From contig JBBRQP010000077.1 of NCBI GenBank assembly GCA_038226175.1, positions 1 to 13,433 of the forward strand: a stretch of 13,433 bases of DNA, written 5' to 3'. The position numbers and the translations under genes are program-made. Position 1 is the stretch's first letter, and each line of letters opens with the position of its first letter. Shown here one piece after another: positions 7,168 through 13,433 of this stretch. The notes beneath the pieces are model-generated. The model ran no database searches, was not told the DNA's origin, and worked only from the letters and a program-made list of their open reading frames with translations. The DNA comes from JBBRQP01 sp038226175 (GTDB taxonomy: Bacteria > Cyanobacteriota > Cyanobacteriia > Gloeobacterales > Anthocerotibacteraceae).

Positions 7168-7851
7168 ATGTTTATCAGTTCTGTGTCTTGCCGTTGGTTA
7201 GTACGTACTCTCTCTTGCTTTGCAGCTACTCAAGTAATTTTGACCGCGCCAGTTTTTAGTCAAGTCATCATTAACGAGTTTCGTGAGCCAGATTGTCAGC
7301 CTTGATCCAATGCCAATATTGTGGTTTTGGGTGACCTCAATGACTTTGAGTTTTCAGCACCGCTTACTACACTCAAGGGCAGTGTTCTCTATAACCTGGT
7401 GGATACGGTACCTACTTCTGACCGCTACATGTTTATTTTTGAGGGTAACTCTCAGGTTCTGGATCACATTTTGGTTTCTAGTAATCTGTTTACCAACACC
7501 ACACCCCAAACCGATATCGTCCATCTAGACCCAGAATACCTTAATCCTGCTAGTGATCACGAAGGTGTAGTGGCCGGTTTGACCCTACCCATAGGCTCTT
7601 TAGTGATCACGGCTGCGAGTCCAACCTGTGGTTTGCCAGGCACTGCTGTAACCCTAACTGGTTCTGGGTTTACTACAGCAACCTCGGTACGATTTAGCAA
7701 TAATGTCAATGCTAGCTTTGGCATTATTGGTGATACCCAAATCAATACCACTGTTCCGGCTGGGGCTGTGACCAGTAAAATTCAAGTGCGTTCCGCCATC
7801 ACCCGCGCTTTTAGCCCTATTCGCTTTCAAGTCAAATCTCCCTGCCTCTAA
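7168..7851 (+). pseudogene. Remnant of a secreted lamin-tail/endonuclease-exonuclease-phosphatase protein
   Basis: ATG 7168 opens a signal-peptide-like start and then QVIINEFR, the usual first strand of a lamin-tail domain. From about 7280 the sequence in the next frame reads FVSQIVSLDP, which in intact relatives comes shortly before the metal-binding GDLND motif. The Pro codon at ~7307-7309 has lost one base, so the reading shifts again and continues NANIVVLGDLNDFEF, QVLDHILVS and SDHEGVVA, the C-terminal motifs of the nuclease fold. An IPT/TIG domain follows (7591-7848, SPTCGLPGTAVTLTGSGFTT...), then TAA. Read straight from the ATG, translation ends at TGA 7303-7305. The rest of the lamin-tail domain and the N-terminal half of the nuclease, including its first catalytic motifs, are missing. 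An ATG at 7321 could still give a 176-residue fragment, but with incomplete active-site machinery. Confidence 0.8.
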
Positions 7852-7863
7852 CCGAGATCTCCG

Positions 7864-8526
7864 ATGCATCGTCTAATCGCGCTATCTTTAGTCAGCCCAT
7901 TTTTGAGCATTGCCGTTTCTGCTGCCTCGCTGATGAACGGTGGATTTGAAACCGGAACTTACAGTAGTTGGACAACGGTAGGCAGCACCCCTGCGCCGAC
8001 TTCGAGTGCCTTTGCGGGTAGTACACCGCCCCAAGGTCTTTACCAAGGTGGTATGAGCAAGGGGTTTGGTTCGGTCACCGATAGCAGCTTGGAATCAACC
8101 CTAGGGCTGACAGCTGGTGCCTTAGATAATATGGGTAACGGCAATGTGACGACGGGTTCGGGGATCGCGCAAACCTATACGGTAACTGCACCGAGTACCT
8201 TGACGTTTAACTGGAACTTTTTAACTGATGACTTTGCTTTTTTTAGTCTCAATGGCAGCATCACCAAACTGGCCGATACTAATAATCCATCGATTACTTC
8301 ACCGACAGCGTTTGATCGTGAAACGGGCTATCACGTTACCCTAGCGACGGCAGGTACCTATAATCTTGCTTTTGGAGCGGTTAATGTGTCAGATACCTTT
8401 ATTCGCTCAGCTTTATTAGTCGATAACATAACCCTAACAACGTTGACAGTCCCTGAGCCTTAATCGGTTCTAGGGCTGATATTGGTGAGCGGTTTGGGTC
8501 TCTATCGCCAAAAACGTCAAGGCTAA
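7864..8526 (+). pseudogene. PEP-CTERM secreted protein, sorting signal split by an in-frame TAA
   Basis: ATG 7864 starts 12 nt after the nuclease remnant. The signal peptide (LIALSLVSPFLSIAVSA) is followed by ASLMNGGFETGTYSSWTTVG, the common N-terminus of PEP-CTERM choice-of-anchor proteins. A beta-rich domain runs to VDNITLTTLT and then VPEP. Directly after VPEP comes TAA at 8461-8463, giving a 199-residue product. In the same frame the next 20 codons read SVLGLILVSGLGLYRQKRQG and end at TAA 8524-8526: exactly the hydrophobic helix and basic tail expected of the signal. In intact proteins the PEP motif, helix and basic tail are contiguous and are processed by an exosortase. One substitution such as TCA to TAA would explain it. 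The product may still be secreted but would not be sorted. Sequencing error is the alternative. Confidence 0.8.
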
Positions 8527-8624
8527 AATTTTTGGTTTTTCGATATCGGGTTAAGCCCACCGCGTCGTCACGCTCAATCTCCCATCCTCAGGCCGAGATT
8601 TTGGCTGGGCATGTGTATTAAGCT

Positions 8625-8628
8625 AGGG
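8625..8628 (+). promoter_or_regulatory. Ribosome binding site deciding the TTG start of tamB
   Basis: AGGG ends 7 nt before TTG 8636-8638. An in-frame TAG at 8624-8626 closes the frame upstream and no ATG or GTG lies between, so TTG is the only start that keeps the N-terminal membrane helix with its flanking basic residue. Confidence 0.55.
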
Positions 8629-8635
8629 TGAGAAC

Positions 8636-11600
8636 TTGGCGACTCCCTTGAAACTGATCTCCAAAATCTTTTTTTATACCACCTTAGGACTGGTAGGAAT
8701 GACACTCATTGCCCTAGGCGTGGGGGTAATCTTTTTCAATACTATTGCCAAAAATCTAGCCACCAAGCAGCTTATTCCCCAACTCGAACAGCAATTGACA
8801 ACAACCTTAAAACGTCCAGTTAGTTTAGGAACCATAGAAGAAATTAGCTTAGGCCGTATTCGTTTACAGCATAGTCAAATTAGTGGTTTAGCCAGAGTAC
8901 GCACCACAGAGCTTACCTTTAACCCTTGGGATGTACTCAAGACACGCCCAATTCCCGTGAATATTGAGCTGACTGCCCCAGAACTAAGGATTCGACAGCG
9001 CGCTCAAGGTACCTGGGAACTCGCTGAGTTACTTAAGTTTGCACCTAATAAAGAAGCGCCATTGATACAAGTGGCACGGGTCAAATTCATACAAGGCAAG
9101 ATTGAGGTTGTGCCCAATCGCAGTCCTGCTTTTACAGTGACTAGCCTGATGGGTGAGGCCAAGAGTAGTCGTGCGACCAAAATTAATTTCACGGCACAGG
9201 GCAACTTGGAACAGGCTCCCGTCAAGGTGCAAGGTGAGATTTTACCAGAACAAAAACGTACCGATATGCAGGTACAGCTGACCCGTGTACCGATTGCTAA
9301 ACCTTTAGGGATTTTGCACCTAAAACCAACATTTGATCTCGAAGGCTTGGCGACAGGTGCCGTATTGTTACATTGGGATGGCAAAATACTACCGCGCTGG
9401 GATGGTCAACTACGTCTAGAAGATGGAATTAGTCGCATTGCTGGTTTGCCTCAGCCGATTCGTAACCTCAGCGGGCCGGTGATTTTACAAAATCAGGACT
9501 TACAGACACCGGGACTACGAGGACGCTATGGGCAACTCGATATCACGGCACAAGGTAGTCTCAACAACTTACACAGTCTCGATCTTAGTTTGCGCAGTGA
9601 ACGTCTAGCTTTGACTAGTATTCAAAATACCTTTGGTATCAAGCTCCCGGTACCCGTGGTAGGTTCGATTCGAGCAGAAGCTGGTGTAACAGGGCCTTTG
9701 ACGCATCTTATGATCAAGGGTCGTGCCATCCAGACTACGGTCGGACAAATTGATCGTCTGCCACTCACTAGCTATCAAACGCCATTTCAGCTAGATGTCC
9801 CTAAAAAATTATTGACGTTTCCTGATCTGCAATTAGGTTTGTTGGGCGGTCGGGTGGCTGGGCGTGCGCAGGTGGATTTGACCCGCCAAACTTTAGCCTT
9901 TCAGGGAGCGGGAACTCAGTTACAGGCTCAAGAAGCCTGGCTGCGCTATGGCGGTACAGCCGCTCAAAGCCTCGGCATTCTAACGGTCAAAATCGATACC
10001 CAAGGCTCATTTCAAGCCCTACAAAGTCGTGTGCAATGGCAATTAGCGGGCGGAGGCTGGCCGGGTCGAGGCCAGTTGGCGATCCTAGGCAATCATTTTG
10101 ATCTAACTCAAACAACCTTTACAAAATATGGCGGTCAGATCGCAGTCGATGGTACGCTCGCCCAAAACCGTTGGCAGGCGCAGATACAGCCTAAGGGACT
10201 ACGGCTTGAGCAGATTAAGCCCGGTTTAGCTATTGCTGGGGTTCCGGTATTCGGATCACTTGATGGCAAGGTACAAGCTCTAGGGGATTGGGGTAAATTT
10301 GCCCTTGCGCAAGTTCGCGCCCAAGGACAGGTGAGCCTCCCCCAAGGCGTGGGTCTGGTCAAGACTACCCTGGCTAATCATCTGGCCTGGGATGGTCAAA
10401 AGCTGACCCTTTCTGACCCTTTACCCCAGCCTTTACAAGTCACTGGCACAGTAGCACTCAGCTCTGATCTCCAGATTCCCCAGTGGGATTTGCAGCTAAC
10501 GTCACGTCGGTTTCCTCTGTCTGCTCTCTATGGTCTCAAATTACCGCTGACGTTTGCGGGTCTTGCCACGACGACGACCTATCTGAGCGGCAATCCCACG
10601 CATCCGCGTTTTCAAGGTACAGGGGTTTTTGAAAACCTTCAATCCGCCCAAATTAGCTTTCCGACACTCACTGGTGACTATCATTGGCAACCGAGTCAAG
10701 CGCGTGTCAATCTCACCGGACAAGCCAGTCGTGTCGATGTGGCACTGATCAACAACCAACCTAGTCAAATAGTGATCCAACGTAACCAAACCCTGCTTAC
10801 AGGTCTGCGTCAAGGCGATGATCTCGTAGGTAAGTTAGCTAATTTTTCCCTGCCGACCGTGGTAGCTCTAGCCCAACCCCAGTGGCCTATTGGTCTGGTG
10901 GCAGGTCAAGTCAGCGGCGATTATCGTTGGCGATTACGAGGAGCGACTCAGGCTAGTGGTCATCTAAGTTTTGAACAGGCGCGCTTTAGTACCCTGCGCG
11001 CTAGCAGTGCTGAAGCTGAGTTTCGGTATCAATCAGGTCGTTGGGAAATCCCTCAAGCCCAAGTTATCCTCGCAGACCAAGCAGGTAGTTATCGTTTTAG
11101 TGGCAGTTGGCAGCCCAACAATAACCGGATTAAAGCTGATTTGATGACGCAAGATGCCACCCTGGAGGGCTTACGTCAGGCTTTGGGCATCGAGACGTTA
11201 ACCGATATCGCCGCGCTGATTAGCCAGGGTTTGATTCCATATCCCTTGGGTACAGCCCGTGATGTGCGTACCGTAGCCCGTCATCTAACGGGAGATTTGG
11301 CTAATCGTCTCAAGGCTTTTGAGGCATTTATGAGTCGATATGAGGCGCAAACCCCCGGACGCGCCCAAGATCTAAGCACCCTGCGCGGGGCTTTCCAAGG
11401 CCGGGTACAAGTTAAAGGGCAATTAACGAATCCGCAGGTGACCTTTAACCTAAATGGACAAAATTGGCAGTGGGAAAGCCTGAAACTAGCCACGATTCAG
11501 AGTACAGGCAGCTTGCGCAATCAAACTCTTGGCTTGGATCAATTTCAGGTCGCACTGGCTGGTCAGAGAGAACGCAAAGGTAGTTTTCAGGGCACGATTA

Positions 11601-13294
11601 GCCCCGATCGTCAACAGGGGGTCATCACGATCCAAAATTTCCCGGCTAACCTAAGTCGCTTCTTTTTGCCGCCTAATCTTAAAGTCAAAGGGGATGCTTC
11701 TTTACAAGCCAAACTCAGTGGTACGCGGGCTAATCCCATTTTGCGCGGAGATTTTGAAATCAATAATGGCTTCCTCAATCGGGCTGCGCTCAAACAAGCA
11801 TCCGGAGGCTTGAGCTATCGTGAGGCGAGACTAAGTTTATTAGATGTGCGTGTGGCAACCAGTGATGAACCAGCTTATATTAACGGCAGTTTTCCGCTGC
11901 CAGTCTTGGGTGCCAAGCTCAATGATGACCGGGTACGGATGCAAGTCAATATCAAAAATCAAGGTTTGGGTTTACTGAATCTTTTTACGGATCAGGTGGT
12001 CTGGCAGGACGGCGAAGGTGAAGTTAATCTCCAAATCGGTGGTACGACCGATGCCCTACTTTTGCAAGGGACGCTCCAACTTAAAGCCGCTCAGATGAAA
12101 CTTACTGGTTTTGCCGACCCCCTAACTAACTTAAATGCCAATGTTATTTTTCAGCGTGACCGGGCACAAATAACCCAGCTAGATGGAAATTTTAGTGGCG
12201 GACGCATTACTGCCGAACCTGGTTATTTTGCGCTACTGAGCCGAACGGCTGATCAACTCGCCCCTCTTGCCCTCAATCTTGATCGGCTCAATATCAGGCT
12301 ACCCTCGCTTTATGAAGGCGAAGCGCGTGGTCAACTTTTGTTGGATGGCACGCTACTTGCCCCAACTTTTGGCGGAAAAATTATTCTCGAAAATGGGCGG
12401 TTTAGTCTACCAGATACGACCAAGAAGAAAACCGTGGTGTTCTATGGCCCGCCTGATCCGCAGGCCGAAACTGCCTCTGTACAACGCATTACTTCGCCAG
12501 AATTAAATGGCTTAGAGGTCATTTTGGGTGATCGTTTGACCCTTGTGCAAATACCAGTTTTTCGGGTGGATACACGCGGCAAGTTGCTCCTAAGAGGAAC
12601 CTTAGATGCGATCCAACCGGAGGGCGAAGTCGAATTTTTGCGCGGACGGCTTAATCTATTTCCAACGCCTTTTTATCTGGATAGTTCTTACAATAATGTG
12701 GCGCGGTTTCGTCCCGAGTTGGGGCTCAATCCCGAACTAAATCTGGTTGCGACAGCCCGGGTCAATGAAGTAACCTTTCTCAATGACCGTTTTGGCAATA
12801 CGGCAGCACTCAATAACACACCCGGTTTTCAGGAAGTCGTGCGCGTCGAGGCGCGGGTTACAGGTCGGGCATTGAAACCAGAACTTAATCTAAGTAGCTC
12901 CCCGCCGAGGGCACAAGCGGATATTGTGGCCTTGTTGGGCGGAGGGAGCGCAGGTGCGCTGTTAAATACGGGGGCTTCTTTTGTGACCAGTCCGTTATTT
13001 AATCCTGTAGAGGAATTTGTCCTGGAGACGCTGTCTTTAGATGAGTTTCGGATTGGCCCGACGACCCGCACGATTCCGGGTAGTGCAGGGGCTATTGCTT
13101 TGGGGATTGGCCTTGAGGTAGGCAAAGATATTAACCGCCAGTTTTCCCTATCGATCTCGCAAAGCCTAACCGATCCGTCTCAGTTGACCCGCCTCAATAT
13201 CCGTTATCGCTTGACTGATAGTGTACAACTACGCTTAGGTACTGATTTTTCGCGGGATGTAACCGCTTCGATAGACTATGAGACGCAATTTTAG
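8636..13294 (+). CDS. tamB: TamB/Tic236-type envelope protein (DUF490)
   Basis: The 1552 residues form a giant inner-membrane-anchored periplasmic protein. It starts with one N-terminal transmembrane helix (FFYTTLGLVGMTLIALGVGV, ~12-31), followed by an AsmA-like segment (LTAPELRIRQRAQGTWELAELL) and a very long run of beta-strand repeats of the G.l...G. type that build a hydrophobic groove across the periplasm. A helical, charged insertion lies at ~855-920. The C-terminal DUF490 domain (~1150-1552) includes LRGTLDAIQPEGEVEFLRGR, SSPPRAQADIVALLGGGSAG and VGKDINRQFSLSISQSLTDP, and ends in an outer-membrane-like strand, YETQF. Relatives work with Omp85 proteins in lipid delivery and outer-membrane assembly; plant Tic236 descends from the cyanobacterial form. 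No frameshift is visible and the length is normal. Nothing precedes it in an operon except decayed genes, so it probably has its own promoter within 8527-8625. Confidence 0.93.
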   Translation: MATPLKLISKIFFYTTLGLVGMTLIALGVGVIFFNTIAKNLATKQLIPQLEQQLTTTLKRPVSLGTIEEISLGRIRLQHSQISGLARVRTTELTFNPWDVLKTRPIPVNIELTAPELRIRQRAQGTWELAELLKFAPNKEAPLIQVARVKFIQGKIEVVPNRSPAFTVTSLMGEAKSSRATKINFTAQGNLEQAPVKVQGEILPEQKRTDMQVQLTRVPIAKPLGILHLKPTFDLEGLATGAVLLHWDGKILPRWDGQLRLEDGISRIAGLPQPIRNLSGPVILQNQDLQTPGLRGRYGQLDITAQGSLNNLHSLDLSLRSERLALTSIQNTFGIKLPVPVVGSIRAEAGVTGPLTHLMIKGRAIQTTVGQIDRLPLTSYQTPFQLDVPKKLLTFPDLQLGLLGGRVAGRAQVDLTRQTLAFQGAGTQLQAQEAWLRYGGTAAQSLGILTVKIDTQGSFQALQSRVQWQLAGGGWPGRGQLAILGNHFDLTQTTFTKYGGQIAVDGTLAQNRWQAQIQPKGLRLEQIKPGLAIAGVPVFGSLDGKVQALGDWGKFALAQVRAQGQVSLPQGVGLVKTTLANHLAWDGQKLTLSDPLPQPLQVTGTVALSSDLQIPQWDLQLTSRRFPLSALYGLKLPLTFAGLATTTTYLSGNPTHPRFQGTGVFENLQSAQISFPTLTGDYHWQPSQARVNLTGQASRVDVALINNQPSQIVIQRNQTLLTGLRQGDDLVGKLANFSLPTVVALAQPQWPIGLVAGQVSGDYRWRLRGATQASGHLSFEQARFSTLRASSAEAEFRYQSGRWEIPQAQVILADQAGSYRFSGSWQPNNNRIKADLMTQDATLEGLRQALGIETLTDIAALISQGLIPYPLGTARDVRTVARHLTGDLANRLKAFEAFMSRYEAQTPGRAQDLSTLRGAFQGRVQVKGQLTNPQVTFNLNGQNWQWESLKLATIQSTGSLRNQTLGLDQFQVALAGQRERKGSFQGTISPDRQQGVITIQNFPANLSRFFLPPNLKVKGDASLQAKLSGTRANPILRGDFEINNGFLNRAALKQASGGLSYREARLSLLDVRVATSDEPAYINGSFPLPVLGAKLNDDRVRMQVNIKNQGLGLLNLFTDQVVWQDGEGEVNLQIGGTTDALLLQGTLQLKAAQMKLTGFADPLTNLNANVIFQRDRAQITQLDGNFSGGRITAEPGYFALLSRTADQLAPLALNLDRLNIRLPSLYEGEARGQLLLDGTLLAPTFGGKIILENGRFSLPDTTKKKTVVFYGPPDPQAETASVQRITSPELNGLEVILGDRLTLVQIPVFRVDTRGKLLLRGTLDAIQPEGEVEFLRGRLNLFPTPFYLDSSYNNVARFRPELGLNPELNLVATARVNEVTFLNDRFGNTAALNNTPGFQEVVRVEARVTGRALKPELNLSSSPPRAQADIVALLGGGSAGALLNTGASFVTSPLFNPVEEFVLETLSLDEFRIGPTTRTIPGSAGAIALGIGLEVGKDINRQFSLSISQSLTDPSQLTRLNIRYRLTDSVQLRLGTDFSRDVTASIDYETQF

Positions 13295-13298
13295 CTTA

Positions 13299-13433
13299 CA
13301 GCAATTTTCAAGTGAAAGAGCTATATTAATTGGACTAAATGGAGAGGGTGATGGGAAAACCATATTCAGTGGATCTGCGCCAACGGATTTTAGCTGCCTA
13401 CTTCAATAAAGAAGGCTCACAACGAATAATTGC
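13299..13433 (+). mobile_element. Left end of an IS630-family insertion sequence (cut by window edge)
   Basis: A transposase start follows closely on the tamB stop. IS630 elements insert at TA, and a TA sits at 13297-13298, directly before CAGCAATTTTCAAGTGAAAG, which is a plausible terminal repeat. The opposite end lies outside the window, so the boundary is inferred from position and the TA rule only. Confidence 0.4.
13351..13433 (+). CDS. IS630-family transposase, N-terminal part (cut by window edge)
   Basis: ATG 13351 is preceded by a strong GGAGAGGG ribosome site at 13341-13348. The 27 visible codons begin MGKPYSVDLRQRILAAYFNK and continue EGSQRII. The [P/K]YS.DLR.R...A....EGS...IA pattern is the first helix-turn-helix of IS630/Tc1-mariner-type bacterial transposases. 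The catalytic DDE part is beyond the edge, so activity cannot be judged. The N-terminus differs from that of the left-edge transposase, so the two are different subtypes and not copies of one element. Confidence 0.8.
   Translation, partial: MGKPYSVDLRQRILAAYFNKEGSQRII

Noticed and set aside
7551..7611. TAGTGATCACG twice, exactly 50 bp apart, as a palindromic operator pair (the core also occurs at 5713-5720)
   Set aside because: Both copies lie inside conserved coding sequence (the SDH motif and the LVIT strand of the TIG domain), so codon constraint is the simpler explanation.
189..8526. Stop-codon recoding or a suppressor system explaining the interrupted genes
   Set aside because: The three interrupting stops are all different. 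The nuclease gene also has a deletion and a frameshift, which recoding cannot explain.
1..13433. CRISPR array, tRNA or rRNA genes, or a defence island
   Set aside because: No regularly spaced repeats, cloverleaf-like sequences or defence protein motifs were seen by eye in any part of the window.

Overview
The window most likely comes from a cyanobacterium. The biotin carboxylase reads as a cyanobacterial AccC, the 1552-residue protein at the right is a TamB/Tic236-type envelope protein, and there is a PEP-CTERM secreted protein, a PilJ-like chemoreceptor and type IV pilus genes. Base composition is moderate. No copy of the octamer GCGATCGC (HIP1), abundant in many cyanobacteria, was seen by eye, which would fit an early-branching or HIP1-poor lineage; the genus cannot be fixed from this window.

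Layout, left to right. (1) 1-109: start of an IS630-type transposase on the minus strand, cut by the window edge. (2) 189-3000, minus strand: an NAD-dependent epimerase-like SDR gene, then accC (56 nt downstream), then a DUF4265 gene (20 nt downstream of accC) broken by one in-frame TAG. (3) 3301-7056: a TPR plus PilJ-like chemoreceptor gene on the plus strand runs tail to tail into a minus-strand pair, a PilP-like gene and a PilQ-like secretin gene, which overlap by 11 nt. The receptor and secretin genes overlap by 4 nt at their stop codons. (4) 7168-8526, plus strand: two decayed genes for secreted proteins. The first is a lamin-tail/endonuclease gene that has lost most of its middle and also carries a frameshift. 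The second is a PEP-CTERM protein gene in which a TAA falls directly after the PEP motif, cutting off the membrane anchor. (5) 8636-13294, plus strand: an intact tamB-like gene with a TTG start. (6) 13299-13433: start of an IS630-family element with a different transposase subtype, beginning a few bases after the tamB stop and cut by the window edge.

How the genes relate. AccC supplies the biotin carboxylase step of fatty-acid synthesis. The PilP-like/PilQ pair and the facing PilJ-like receptor suggest a locus for surface motility. TamB serves outer-membrane biogenesis. The core genes are intact. The three accessory genes each carry a different in-frame stop codon, which argues for gene decay (or sequence error) rather than a recoding system. 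No tRNA, rRNA, CRISPR array or convincing intrinsic terminator was seen, and I found no clear sign of a wholly new system. The most informative signals are the precisely split PEP-CTERM signal, the internally deleted nuclease gene and the altered signalling tip of the chemoreceptor.
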